NCBI RefSeq assembly: GCF_019049245.1
Contig: NZ_JAGMUK010000183.1
Span: 186,001 to 250,000, forward strand
Source of the DNA: Streptomyces sp. AC555_RSS877
Lineage (GTDB): Bacteria; Actinomycetota; Actinomycetes; Streptomycetales; Streptomycetaceae
Length of the DNA stretch: 64,000 nt
Direction of reading: 5' to 3'
The notes beneath the pieces were generated by a model. It had not been told where the DNA came from, ran no database searches, and saw nothing but the letters and a program-made list of their open reading frames with translations. Below, piece by piece: positions 6,483 through 15,497 of this stretch. The position numbers and the translations under genes were made by a program. Every line of letters begins with the position of its first letter. The first letter of the stretch is position 1.

Positions 6483-7610
6483 TCACGGTCGCGTTTCGCC
6501 GATCACCCGTACAGCGCGTTCGATCTGCCCGTCGGTGAGGTCCGCGCGGGCGGTCAGCCTCAGCCGGGAGATGCCGTCGGGCACGGAAGGAGGACGGAAG
6601 CAGCCCACGGCCAGCCCGTGCGCACGACAGTCGGCCGCCCAGCGCACGGCCCCCTCCGGGGACGGTGCGCGCACGGAGACGACCGCGGCGTCCGGACGTA
6701 CCGCCTCCAGACCCGCGGCGCTCAGGCGTGCGTGCAGGTCGGCGGCGACCTCCCGGGCCCGCGCCGCCCGCTCCGGCTCGCGGCGCAGCAGGCGCAGGGC
6801 CGCGAGGGCCGCGCCCGCCGCCGCGGGGGCGAGGCCGGTGTCGAAGATGAAGGTCCGGGCCGCGTTGACCAGGTGGTCGATCACCCGGGCGGGGCCGAGG
6901 ACGGCACCGCCCTGGCTGCCGAGCGACTTGGACAGCGTGACCGTCACGACGACGTCGTCGGCGCCCGCGAGCCCCGCCCCGTGCGGGGCGCCGCGGCCGC
7001 CGTCGCCGAGAACGCCGAGGCCGTGGGCGTCGTCGACCACCAGTCCCGCGCCGCGCTCCCGGCAGGCCTCGGCGAGCCCTGCCAGCGGGGCAGCGTCGCC
7101 GTCGACGGAGAAGACCGTGTCGGACACGACGACGGCGGGACCCTCGTGCGTCCTCAGTGCCTTGCGTACGGCGTCCGGGTCGGCGTGCGCGACGACCTGC
7201 GTGGTCCCGCGGGCCAGGCGGCAGCCGTCGATCAGCGAGGCGTGGTTGCCGGCGTCGGAGACGAGCAGCGAGCCGTGCGGGGCCAGCGCGGTGACCGCGG
7301 CGAGGTTGGCCGCGTACCCGGAGGAGAACACCAGGGCCGCCTCGAAGCCGCAGAAGTCGGCCAGCTCGTGTTCGAGCTCCTGGTGGAGTTCCGTGGTACC
7401 GGTGACGAGCCGGGAGCCGGTGGAGCCGCCGCCCCAGGTCCGCGCGGCGCGCGCCGCGCCCTCGGTGACCTCCCGGTGCCGCGCCAGGCCCAGGTAGTCG
7501 TTGCTCGCCAGGTCCAGGAGCGGTGAGTCGGAGGGGCGGGGGCGCAGCGTCCGTACGAGTCCGGCGCGGCGGCGCAGCTCGGCCTGCTCGTCGATCCAGG
7601 CGAACGCCAT
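6483..7610 (-). CDS. bioF: 8-amino-7-oxononanoate synthase
   Basis: A 375-residue PLP enzyme that condenses pimeloyl-ACP/CoA with L-alanine, the first step of the biotin ring pathway. The PLP lysine is Lys228 in VTLSKSLGSQGG. Other alpha-oxoamine synthase marks are SNDYLGL (36-42), GGSTGSRLVTG (61-71), and DDAHGLGVLG (193-202). Length is typical. GGAGGG before the ATG at 7610 fixes the start; the frame runs further upstream but into the promoter. It is divergent from bioB, sharing a 167-bp control region that contains an inverted repeat, so both arms are probably co-regulated by biotin. Confidence 0.95.
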   Translation of the reverse strand: MAFAWIDEQAELRRRAGLVRTLRPRPSDSPLLDLASNDYLGLARHREVTEGAARAARTWGGGSTGSRLVTGTTELHQELEHELADFCGFEAALVFSSGYAANLAAVTALAPHGSLLVSDAGNHASLIDGCRLARGTTQVVAHADPDAVRKALRTHEGPAVVVSDTVFSVDGDAAPLAGLAEACRERGAGLVVDDAHGLGVLGDGGRGAPHGAGLAGADDVVVTVTLSKSLGSQGGAVLGPARVIDHLVNAARTFIFDTGLAPAAAGAALAALRLLRREPERAARAREVAADLHARLSAAGLEAVRPDAAVVSVRAPSPEGAVRWAADCRAHGLAVGCFRPPSVPDGISRLRLTARADLTDGQIERAVRVIGETRP

Positions 7611-7692
7611 CGGCCCTCCAGGGAATGTGCCGGCAGCGCCGGCGATTTGTAGGCAGTTCACAGACCCTAGCGGGACGGCCGGGCACCCATGA

Positions 7693-7708
7693 TGTGGCAA
7701 TACCCACA
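7693..7708. promoter_or_regulatory. Inverted repeat TGTGG-N6-CCACA between bioF and bioB
   Basis: A perfect five-base dyad with a six-base spacer in the shared bioF/bioB control region, 83 bp upstream of bioF and 70 bp upstream of bioB. Biotin genes of actinobacteria are often repressed by BioQ or BirA-type regulators; this dyad does not obviously match a BioQ consensus I can recall, so the regulator is open. Confidence 0.35.
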
Positions 7709-7777
7709 CGTCGAAGAGCCTTCGTTGTCCGAACTCTCCTTGGCCGAAAGCGCCTGCGTAGGACAGGATCGGCTCTC

Positions 7778-8944
7778 ATGGACCTGCTGAACACGCTGGT
7801 GGACAAGGGGCTTCGGCGCGAGCTGCCGACCCGCGAGGAGGCGCTGGCCGTCCTCGCCACTTCCGACGACGACCTGCTCGATGTGGTGGCCGCGGCCGGC
7901 AAGGTACGCCGGCACTGGTTCGGCCGACGGGTGAAACTCAACTACCTCGTCAACCTCAAGTCGGGCCTGTGCCCGGAGGACTGTTCCTACTGCTCGCAGC
8001 GGCTCGGCTCCACCGCCGGGATCCTCAAGTACACCTGGCTCAAGCCCGACGACGCCTCGAAGGCCGCGGCGGCCGGGTTGGCCGGAGGCGCCAAACGGGT
8101 GTGCCTGGTGGCGAGCGGACGCGGCCCCACCGACCGGGACGTGGACCGGGTCTCCGACACGATCAAGACGATCAAGGACCAGAACGAGGGCGTCGAGGTG
8201 TGCGCCTGCCTCGGTCTGCTCTCCGACGGCCAGGCCGAGCGGCTGCGCGAGGCGGGCGCGGACGCGTACAACCACAACCTGAACACGTCCGAGGAGACGT
8301 ACGGGGACATCACGACCACGCACACGTACGCCGACCGGGTGGACACCGTGCAGAAGGCGCACGCGGCCGGCCTCTCCGCCTGCTCCGGGCTGATCGCCGG
8401 CATGGGCGAGCGCGACGAGGACCTGATCGACGTGGTCTTCTCGCTGCGTGAGCTGGATGCGGACTCGGTGCCGGTCAACTTCCTGATCCCGTTCGAGGGC
8501 ACGCCGCTGGCCAAGGAGTGGAACCTCACCCCCCAGCGGTGCCTGCGGATCCTGGCGATGGTCCGCTTCGTCTGCCCGGACGTCGAGGTACGCATCGCGG
8601 GCGGGCGCGAGGTCCATCTGCGGTCGATGCAGCCGCTCGCCCTGCACCTGGCCAACTCGATCTTCCTGGGCGACTACCTCACCAGTGAGGGCCAGGCCGG
8701 CAAGGCCGACCTGGACATGATCGCGGACGCCGGGTTCGAGGTGGAGGGCACCGACCAGGTCACGCTGCCGGAGCACCGCAGGGGCGGATGCGGCTCCGAG
8801 GAGGCCGCCGGGTGCGGGTCCTCCCAGGAGGGTGGCGGTGCGTGCGGTTCCGCTCCGGCCGCCACGCCGGCGGGCGAGGCCCGTACGGACCTGGTCGCCG
8901 TACGCCGTCGAGGCGCCGGAACGGACCTCGCGCCCAATGCCTGA
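7778..8944 (+). CDS. bioB: Biotin synthase
   Basis: A 388-residue radical SAM enzyme that inserts sulfur into dethiobiotin. The SAM-cluster motif is Cys65-x3-Cys69-x2-Cys72 (CPEDCSYC). The barrel regions NHNLNTS and SGLIAGMGE and the C-terminal LANSIFLGDYLTSEGQ match BioB. It is longer than the E. coli enzyme (346 aa) owing to a tail of about 55 residues with several Cys (GGCGS, AGCGSS, GACGS). The ATG at 7778 overlaps no other gene; the ribosome site is weak (AGGA). Its last eight bases overlap the start of bioA, implying translational coupling. Confidence 0.96.
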   Translation: MDLLNTLVDKGLRRELPTREEALAVLATSDDDLLDVVAAAGKVRRHWFGRRVKLNYLVNLKSGLCPEDCSYCSQRLGSTAGILKYTWLKPDDASKAAAAGLAGGAKRVCLVASGRGPTDRDVDRVSDTIKTIKDQNEGVEVCACLGLLSDGQAERLREAGADAYNHNLNTSEETYGDITTTHTYADRVDTVQKAHAAGLSACSGLIAGMGERDEDLIDVVFSLRELDADSVPVNFLIPFEGTPLAKEWNLTPQRCLRILAMVRFVCPDVEVRIAGGREVHLRSMQPLALHLANSIFLGDYLTSEGQAGKADLDMIADAGFEVEGTDQVTLPEHRRGGCGSEEAAGCGSSQEGGGACGSAPAATPAGEARTDLVAVRRRGAGTDLAPNA

Positions 8945-10226
8945 CCTGACCGGCCTGCCTGTCGCCGAGCTGCTGGAACTGGACCGGCGGCACGTCTGGC
9001 ATCCGTACGGTCCGATGCCCGGCCGGCAGGAACCGCTCGTGGTGGAGTCGGCGAGCGGGGTGCGCCTGAGGATGGCGGACGGCTCGGGCGAACTGGTCGA
9101 CGGCATGTCGTCGTGGTGGTCGGCGATCCACGGATACAACCACCCGGTGCTCAACGAGGCCGCCCGCGAGCAGCTGGGGCGGATGAGCCATGTGATGTTC
9201 GGCGGGCTCACCCACGAGCCCGCGGTACGGCTCGCGAAGCTCCTTGTCGACATGTCGCCCGATGGTCTGGAGCATGTCTTCCTCGCGGATTCCGGGTCGG
9301 TGTCGGTCGAGGTCGCGGTCAAGATGTGCCTGCAGTACTGGCGCTCGCTCGGCCGCCCGGCGAAGCAACGTCTGCTGACCTGGCGCGGCGGCTACCACGG
9401 CGACACCTGGCAGCCGATGTCGGTGTGCGACCCCGAGGGCGGGATGCACGAGCTGTGGTCCGGGGTGCTCCAGCGCCAGGTGTTCGCGGACCCGCCGCCG
9501 GTGGAGTTCGAGGAGTCGTACGCCGACCGGCTGCGCGCGCTGATCGAGGAGCACGCCGACGAGCTGGCCGCGGTGATCGTCGAGCCGGTGGTGCAGGGCG
9601 CGGGCGGGATGCGGTTCCACTCCCCCGCCTATCTGCGGGTGCTGCGTGAGGCCTGCGACGCGCACGGCGTGCTCCTGGTGTTCGACGAGATCGCCACGGG
9701 GTTCGGCCGCACGGGCGCGCTGTTCGCGGCCGGACACGCGGCGGTGACGCCGGACGTGATGTGCGTGGGCAAGGCGCTGACCGGCGGATACCTGACGATG
9801 GCGGCGACGCTGTGCACGTCACGGGTGGCCGACGGCATCTCGCGGGGCGAGGTCCCGGTGCTCGCCCACGGCCCGACCTTCATGGGCAACCCGCTCGCGG
9901 CCTCGGTCGCCTGCGCCTCGATCGAGCTGCTGCTGGGCCAGGACTGGCTCGCGGAGGTCAAGCGGATCGAGGCGGGGCTGCGGGAAGGGCTGGCGCCCGC
10001 ACGGGAGATGCCGGGAGTGAAGGACGTACGGGTCCTCGGTGCCATCGGGGTGGTCCAGCTGGACCACCCGGTCGACATGGCGGCGGCGACGCGGGCGGCC
10101 GTCCGCGAGGGCGTGTGGCTGCGGCCGTTCCGCGACCTCGTCTACACGATGCCGCCGTACGTCACGGGCGACATGGACGTGGCACGGATCGCGCGCGCGG
10201 TGTGCGCGGCGGCGCGCGAGGGATGA
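8937..10226 (+). CDS. bioA: Adenosylmethionine-8-amino-7-oxononanoate aminotransferase
   Basis: A 429-residue class III aminotransferase that makes 7,8-diaminopelargonate using SAM as the amino donor. The N-terminal HVWHPYGPM is characteristic of BioA. The PLP lysine is Lys279 in VGKALTGGYLTMAAT, with the Asp of VFDEIATGFGRTG near 250. It starts inside bioB (8-base overlap) and bioD starts 13 bases after its stop, so bioBAD is a single operon. Confidence 0.95.
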   Translation: MPDLTGLPVAELLELDRRHVWHPYGPMPGRQEPLVVESASGVRLRMADGSGELVDGMSSWWSAIHGYNHPVLNEAAREQLGRMSHVMFGGLTHEPAVRLAKLLVDMSPDGLEHVFLADSGSVSVEVAVKMCLQYWRSLGRPAKQRLLTWRGGYHGDTWQPMSVCDPEGGMHELWSGVLQRQVFADPPPVEFEESYADRLRALIEEHADELAAVIVEPVVQGAGGMRFHSPAYLRVLREACDAHGVLLVFDEIATGFGRTGALFAAGHAAVTPDVMCVGKALTGGYLTMAATLCTSRVADGISRGEVPVLAHGPTFMGNPLAASVACASIELLLGQDWLAEVKRIEAGLREGLAPAREMPGVKDVRVLGAIGVVQLDHPVDMAAATRAAVREGVWLRPFRDLVYTMPPYVTGDMDVARIARAVCAAAREG

Positions 10227-10239
10227 GCAGGAGTGTGAC

Positions 10240-10956
10240 ATGCCGGTACTGGTGATCACGGGCACGGGCACGGAGGTCGGCAAGACGGTGGCGACCGCCG
10301 CCGTCGCCGCCGCGGCGCTGGCGGCCGGACGGTCGGTGGCCGTGCTCAAGGCCGCACAGACGGGCGTACGGCCGGACGAACCCGGGGACGCCGCCGAGGT
10401 GGCGCGGCTCGCGGGGACCGTGCGGGCCGAGGAAGTCGCCCGGTATCCCGAGCCGTTGGCGCCGGCCACGGCAGCGCGGCGGGCCGGGCGGGCGCCGGTG
10501 CGTCCGCACGAGGTCGCCGAGGCCGCCGCCAAGCTGGCCGCCGAGCACGACCTGGTGCTGGTCGAGGGGGCGGGCGGACTGCTCGTCCGGTTCGACGCGA
10601 CGGGCGGGACACTGGCGGACGCGGCCGGGCTGCTGGCCGCACCGGTGCTGCTGGTGGCGTCGGCCGGTCTGGGCACGCTGAACACCACGGAGCTGACGGC
10701 CCGTGAACTGCGCAACCGCGGGCTCGACCTGGTCGGCGTCGTGATCGGCAGCTGGCCCGACGCACCGGATCTCGCCTCGCGCTGCAACCTGGCGGACCTG
10801 CCCGACGTGTCCGGCGCGCCGCTGCTCGGGGCCCTGCCCGCCGGGGCCGGGTCCCTCGCGCCCGCCGACTTCCGCACCGCGGCGCCGACTTGGCTCGCGC
10901 CGCGGCTGGACGGGACGTGGGACGCGGAGGCGTTCCGCGGACGGCAGGCTCCCTAG
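10240..10956 (+). CDS. bioD: Dethiobiotin synthetase
   Basis: A 238-residue P-loop enzyme that closes the ureido ring with CO2 and ATP. The BioD-specific Walker A GTGTEVGKT is at residues 8-16, followed by the catalytic Lys region VLKAAQTGV and the VEGAGGLLVR switch. AGGAG lies just before the ATG at 10240. The upstream frame extension belongs to bioA. It ends the bioBAD operon; its stop codon overlaps the stop of the convergent LuxR gene by four bases. Confidence 0.95.
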   Translation: MPVLVITGTGTEVGKTVATAAVAAAALAAGRSVAVLKAAQTGVRPDEPGDAAEVARLAGTVRAEEVARYPEPLAPATAARRAGRAPVRPHEVAEAAAKLAAEHDLVLVEGAGGLLVRFDATGGTLADAAGLLAAPVLLVASAGLGTLNTTELTARELRNRGLDLVGVVIGSWPDAPDLASRCNLADLPDVSGAPLLGALPAGAGSLAPADFRTAAPTWLAPRLDGTWDAEAFRGRQAP

Positions 10957-13925
10957 TCGCCGGCTTCGCCCAGGAGTCTCACCAGTTCGATGCGGGAGCG
11001 GATGTCCAGTCGGGTGAAGACTCCCCGCAGATGGTGGTCGATCGTGCGCGGGCTGAGCGCGAGGCGGTCGGCGATCTCACGGTTGGTGGCGCCCTCGGCG
11101 GCCATCCGGGCGACCAGCAGCTGCTGGGCGGTCAGACGGGCCGTGAGGCCGTCCGGGGCGGTGGGTGCGGGTGCCGTCGGCGCGCCCAGGGCGCGGAGTT
11201 CGGTGCGGGCCTGGGCCGCGCAGTGCGGCGCGCCGAAGGCGTCGAACGCCTCCAGGGCGCTGTGGAGGCGGTCGCGTGCCTCGGTACGGCGGCGCAGCCG
11301 GCGCAGCGCGCTGCCGAACAGCAGTTCCGTGCGGGCGCGTTCGAAGTCCCGGGTGCCGCGCGAGTGCAGGTCCAGTGCCTCGCGGTAGTGCGCCACGGCC
11401 TCCTCGCCCGGCACCAGCAGGGCACGGCAGCGGGCGCTGAGGGCGAGGTCGTCGGGGCTGAGCACGGCGCTCGCCCAGCGGTGGTAGTCGGCGTGGGCGG
11501 CCCGGGCGACCCTGCTGTCGCCGGTGCGTACGGCGGCCTCCACGTAATGCGGGGTGGCCAGGTGGCGGATGGCGCGGTGGCCGTGGCCTGGCCCGAATCC
11601 GGCGAGGGCGCGCAGCCGGGCCGCCGCCGCGGCGAAGCGCCCACTGCTGAGGTCGAGGTAGGCGAGCGCCCACTGGGCGAGGGCGGCGGGCAGGCCGAGG
11701 CCGCGGGCGAGGGCGTACGACCGTGCGGTGGCGGCGCGTGCGCGGCAGACGTCCGCGTCGCCGGTGATCGCCGCGAACATGGCGAGCGCGGCCTGCAGAT
11801 GGCACGCGCCGTTGTCCTGGCCGGTGGCGTACGCCTGACCCAGCGCGTCCGCCGCGGCGGCTTCCCCGGCTCGGGGGCGCCCGGTCCAGAAGTCGGCGTA
11901 CGCCCGGAACTCCATCGCCTGCACGACGGTGGCCGTCACGCCCCGCGCCCGGGCCGAGGCGGCCGCGCGGTGGGTGGCGGTGGCGGCCGCGGTGTGGTCG
12001 CCGAGCAGCAGTGCGGCGATACCGGCATGAATCAGCACGGTGGGATCCCCGCCGGGACCGCACCGCCCGGCCGCCGCCATCAGCAGGTCCCGCGCATCCT
12101 CGTACCGCCCGTCGAAGGCGGCGGCGAGCGCTCCGAGCGTGCCGGGGGCCACGATCCCCCACCGATCGGCGGCACGGGCCGCCTCCCGGCACCGGCGCAG
12201 GTCGCCGGTGTAGACGGCGGCTTCGGTGGCACGAGCGAGGAGCCGGGCGGCCGGGTCGAGGGCGAAGGCGTACGCGGTGACGAGGTCGGGGGCGCCGTCC
12301 GCGGCTTCGGCTCCATCCGGAACGGGCGGGGTTGCGGTGCCCGCACCCGCTCCGTCAGAGGCAGGCAGGATTGCGGTACCCGCACCCGCTCCGTCAGAGG
12401 CAGGCAGGATTGCGGTACCCGCACCCGCTCCGTCAGAGGCAGGCAGGGCTGCGGTACCCGCACCCGCTCCGTCAGAGGCAGGCAGGGCTGCGGTACCCGC
12501 ACCCGCTCCGTCAGGGACGAGCGGAACTGCGGACCCCGCCCTGGCTCGTCCCGGTTCAGGCGGAGCTTCCGAGCCCACACCCGCCCCGCCCGAGACACGA
12601 GGATCTGCGGAGCCCCCACGCGCTCCGTCCGGGACGGGCAGAGCTGCGGCGCCCACACCCGCTCCGTGAGGGACGGGCGGGGTTGCGGATCCCGCGCCAA
12701 CCGCATCCGGGACGCGCGGAGCTGCGGCGCCCACACGCGCCCCGCCCGGGACGGGCAGAGCTGCGGCGCCCGCACCCGCTCCAGCCGGGACAGGCGGACC
12801 TGCGGTCCCCGCACCGACTCCCCCCGCACCGCGCGGAGTTGCAAACCCCGCAGCCGGCACCGGGGGCACGGCGGCGTGAGCCGCGGTGTCCGGGTGGTCG
12901 GTGGGGACCCGTGTGGCCCGCGCCCGGTGCTCCTGCCCGCCGTGTGCCGCCGATGCGGACGGCGTGCGGCTCGACCCGCCCCGCGCGTGTGTCCCTTCGG
13001 GCCCGCCGGACATGACCTCGGGGTGTTCACCCGCGCCCTCGACTGCCTCGGATACCCGTCGCACCGCCGCCCCCAGCAACGCGTCGAACGCCTCGGAGGC
13101 GTTGCCCGCCCGCAGGGCGAGGACGCCGGTCAGGGCCTCCTCGTGGCCGGCGGCGGCCAGGCGGCGGGCGCGGTCTCCGTCGCCGGACTGCCAGGCGCAG
13201 GCGGCCGCGAGGGCGAGCAGGCGGGACTGGTCACGGGGGTCGGGGCTGAGGGCGGCCGCCCGTTCGGCGAGGGCCCGGGCCGGGGTGAGGAGGCCCGCGT
13301 CGTGCGCCTGGCGCGCCGCAGCCCCGAGTTCCGTCGCGAGCCGGGTACTGGGGCCGAGCGCGCCGGCGCCCCGGTGCCAGGACCGGCCGGGTGTCTCGCC
13401 GTCGCCGCACAGCACGCGGGCCAGCAGCCGGTGGGCTTCGCGCCGGTCCGCCGGGGAGCCCGTCTCGTACGCGGCGATCATCGTCCACGCGTCCCGGAAG
13501 ACGACCCCGCCCGCCGTCGCCTGCGCGACGCCGGCCGCCTCGGCTGCCTCCAGGGGCCGGGTGTCGAGGCGGGCGGCCGTGACGGCGCGTAGGAAGGCAT
13601 GGGTCGCGAGCGGGTACTGGTCCGCCGCCGCGAGGAGCAGGAGCAGTCGGGTGTCGTCGGGCAGCGACTGGATCCGAGCGCGGCGTGCGCGCAGCACGGC
13701 GGGGGCCAGTTCGGCCGGTTCCGTCGGCAGCGGGTCCAGGCCGGTCGACTGCCGTTCGGTGAGCCGCGGCAGGAGTTCGGCGGCGGCGCGCGGATCGCCG
13801 TATACGGCACGCAACACCCGTACGCGGACGCCTTCGGGGAGCGCGGGAGCGGACGGCTTGCACGTGTCCGTGCGTCGCGGTGGCGAAGCGCGGTCAAGCG
13901 GCGGGGGGTTTACCGGTGTCACCAC
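10953..13925 (-). CDS. LuxR-family (LAL-like) regulator lacking the ATPase domain, with an internal repeat block
   Basis: A 990-residue protein. The C-terminus (about 925-985) is a LuxR helix-turn-helix: LTAQQLLVARMAAEGATNREIA, then LSPRTIDHHLRGVFTRLDI. Most of the rest is alpha-helical repeat sequence (AL..A..A patterns, TPR-like) as in large ATP-binding LuxR regulators, but the usual N-terminal Walker A/B ATPase is absent: the protein begins at the part that normally follows it. Residues 369-537 are thirteen 13-residue Gly/Ala/Pro repeats splitting the helical region. The start is GTG 13925 with AAGG upstream. There is no gene in its own direction nearby, so the target is unknown. It may be a truncated but expressed LAL descendant. 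Confidence 0.82.
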   Translation of the reverse strand: MVTPVNPPPLDRASPPRRTDTCKPSAPALPEGVRVRVLRAVYGDPRAAAELLPRLTERQSTGLDPLPTEPAELAPAVLRARRARIQSLPDDTRLLLLLAAADQYPLATHAFLRAVTAARLDTRPLEAAEAAGVAQATAGGVVFRDAWTMIAAYETGSPADRREAHRLLARVLCGDGETPGRSWHRGAGALGPSTRLATELGAAARQAHDAGLLTPARALAERAAALSPDPRDQSRLLALAAACAWQSGDGDRARRLAAAGHEEALTGVLALRAGNASEAFDALLGAAVRRVSEAVEGAGEHPEVMSGGPEGTHARGGSSRTPSASAAHGGQEHRARATRVPTDHPDTAAHAAVPPVPAAGFATPRGAGGVGAGTAGPPVPAGAGAGAAALPVPGGARVGAAAPRVPDAVGAGSATPPVPHGAGVGAAALPVPDGARGGSADPRVSGGAGVGSEAPPEPGRARAGSAVPLVPDGAGAGTAALPASDGAGAGTAALPASDGAGAGTAILPASDGAGAGTAILPASDGAGAGTATPPVPDGAEAADGAPDLVTAYAFALDPAARLLARATEAAVYTGDLRRCREAARAADRWGIVAPGTLGALAAAFDGRYEDARDLLMAAAGRCGPGGDPTVLIHAGIAALLLGDHTAAATATHRAAASARARGVTATVVQAMEFRAYADFWTGRPRAGEAAAADALGQAYATGQDNGACHLQAALAMFAAITGDADVCRARAATARSYALARGLGLPAALAQWALAYLDLSSGRFAAAAARLRALAGFGPGHGHRAIRHLATPHYVEAAVRTGDSRVARAAHADYHRWASAVLSPDDLALSARCRALLVPGEEAVAHYREALDLHSRGTRDFERARTELLFGSALRRLRRRTEARDRLHSALEAFDAFGAPHCAAQARTELRALGAPTAPAPTAPDGLTARLTAQQLLVARMAAEGATNREIADRLALSPRTIDHHLRGVFTRLDIRSRIELVRLLGEAGD
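12315..12821 (-). repeat. Thirteen tandem 39-bp coding repeats within the LuxR gene
   Basis: Exactly 13 units of 39 bp encode 13 residues each. The general pattern is GAGAGxAxxPxxD/G; the consensus of the youngest copies is GAGAGTAxLPASD. The five units at 12315-12509 are nearly identical at DNA level while the others have diverged, which indicates recent expansion at that end by slippage or unequal crossing-over. All copies keep the reading frame. Confidence 0.9.
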
Positions 13926-14040
13926 ACCCTTGACGTTACTGGCGAGTTAATTGACGCGTAAAGACCGGCGATTTCGCCGATGCGGCGCGCGAGGACCCCA
14001 CCGGACACTCCTGGAACCCCCACCCGCTCCAGGAGGCCTC

Positions 14041-14724
14041 ATGCGCCGTAAGCCTCGTGTCGCCATGGCTCTGTCCGCCGTGACCGCATCGCTCCTCGCG
14101 TCCCTCTCGCTCGCCGCGACTCCCGCCGAGGGGGCGACCCGCAACCCGGTCGTCTTCGTGCACGGCCTGAGCAGTTCGGCGAGCAGCTGGGACGACTGGA
14201 TCGCCTACTTCAAGGCCGACGGCTACACGTCCGCGGAACTCACCACCTGGTCGTACGACTGGACCAAGTCCAACGTCTCCACCGCTCAGCAGCTCGCGAC
14301 CCAGGTCAAGAACGTGCTCGCGAGGACGGGTGCGACCAAGGTCGACCTGGTCGTGCACTCCATGGGCGCGCTCAGCTCCCGCTACTACCTCAAGAACCTC
14401 GGCGGGACGGCGTACGTCGACGACTTCGTCTCGGCCGCCGGTGTGAACCACGGCACGAGCGTCGCCTCGTGGTGCTCGTGGCTCTACACGTCGTGTACGG
14501 AGCTGAAGACCGGCAGTTCCTTCCTGGCCGCCCTCAACTCCGGCGACGAGACGCCGGGCAGCGTCTCCTACGCCAGTTACTGGTCGAACTGCGACGACGC
14601 GCTCACCCCGGACACCAGCGCGATCCTCAGCGGCGCGACGAACGTCGAGGTCGGCTGCGTCTCCCACAACGAGATGAACAACGACTACGGCGTCTACCAG
14701 CAGGTGCGGAACTTCGTCGGCTGA
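14041..14724 (+). CDS. Secreted esterase/lipase (class 2 lipase family)
   Basis: A 227-residue exported alpha/beta hydrolase. A signal peptide covers about 1-32. The oxyanion motif FVHGLSSSASSW is at 39-50, and the nucleophile is Ser107 in VVHSMGAL (GxSxG variant HSMG). A candidate acid is Asp186 or Asp191 and the base His209 in VSHNEM. Four Cys residues (145, 152, 184, 206) could form two disulfides, as expected for a secreted enzyme. The ATG at 14041 follows AGGAGG by five bases. It is monocistronic and divergent from the LuxR regulator, which could be its controller but nothing proves it. Confidence 0.88.
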   Translation: MRRKPRVAMALSAVTASLLASLSLAATPAEGATRNPVVFVHGLSSSASSWDDWIAYFKADGYTSAELTTWSYDWTKSNVSTAQQLATQVKNVLARTGATKVDLVVHSMGALSSRYYLKNLGGTAYVDDFVSAAGVNHGTSVASWCSWLYTSCTELKTGSSFLAALNSGDETPGSVSYASYWSNCDDALTPDTSAILSGATNVEVGCVSHNEMNNDYGVYQQVRNFVG

Positions 14725-14807
14725 GACGGACGCCGTGAGCTCGCGGGGGTGCGGCGGGCCCGTACGGGGGACAATCCTGGTGAGGCCCGCCTGCCAGGGA
14801 GGTTGCC

Positions 14808-15497
14808 ATGCCGCTGCGATCCGCACGATCCGGCAAGGTGTCCCGTGATCCCGTCCACCACCCGCTGTTCGCCCGGTGCTACGCCCGGATCAGTGTGAGG
14901 GCCGAGACCAGGATGGGCATGGCCGGCGTGCGCGAGCGGCTGCTGGCCGGGCTGTCCGGACGGGTCATCGAGATCGGCGCGGGCAACGGCCTGAACTTCG
15001 CGCATTACCCGGGCGCCGTCTCGGAGGTCGTGGCCATCGAACCGGAGCGTGTGCTGCGGCAGTTGGCCGTGGAGTCCGCGCTGCGCTCGGAGGTGCCGGT
15101 CGACGTGGTGCCGGGCGCGGCGGAGGCGCTGCCGGTCAAGAGCGAGGCCTTCGACGCGGCGGTGGTCTCGCTGGTGCTGTGCAGTGTGCGGGACGTGCCG
15201 CGGGCCCTCGGTGAGATACGGCGGGTGCTGCGGCCCGGCGGCGAGGTGCGGTTCTTCGAGCACGGCCGGGGCGGCGGCCGGGCGATGACCCTCACCCAGC
15301 GCGCGCTGGACCGCACGCTGTGGCCGCCACTGAGCGGCGGCTGCCACGTCGCCCGGGACCCGGTCGGCGCACTGCGGGACGCCGGGTTCGAGCTCGGCCC
15401 CTACCGGCAGGTGTTGATGCCCGAGAAGGGCCCGAGGCTGCCCACCTCGTACTGCGTGCTCGGTACCGCGTGGCGCCCCGCGCCCGAGGAGCCGTGA
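14808..15497 (+). CDS. Class I SAM-dependent methyltransferase
   Basis: A 229-residue methyltransferase of the UbiE/Methyltransf_11 type. Motif I VIEIGAGNGLN is at 53-63, the acidic residue binding ribose is in VVAIEPER, motif post-I is AEALPVKSEAFDAAVVSLVLCSV, and motif III is LRPGGEVRFFEHGRG. The variant HGRG with a conserved C-terminal block is seen in METTL7-like and small-molecule methyltransferases. The substrate is unknown. The GGGAGG site before 14808 supports the start, and a GACAAT -10 candidate lies at 14770-14775. Confidence 0.85.
   Translation: MPLRSARSGKVSRDPVHHPLFARCYARISVRAETRMGMAGVRERLLAGLSGRVIEIGAGNGLNFAHYPGAVSEVVAIEPERVLRQLAVESALRSEVPVDVVPGAAEALPVKSEAFDAAVVSLVLCSVRDVPRALGEIRRVLRPGGEVRFFEHGRGGGRAMTLTQRALDRTLWPPLSGGCHVARDPVGALRDAGFELGPYRQVLMPEKGPRLPTSYCVLGTAWRPAPEEP

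Noticed and set aside
12315..12821. Regular direct repeats that could suggest a CRISPR array
   Set aside because: The 39-bp units are tandem with no spacers, lie in frame in a coding region, and encode a 13-residue repeat.
10890..13592. Long plus-strand open frame opposite the LuxR gene
   Set aside because: A GC-codon shadow of the minus-strand gene; it starts inside bioD, lacks recognisable domains, and its repeat is the antisense of the real repeat.
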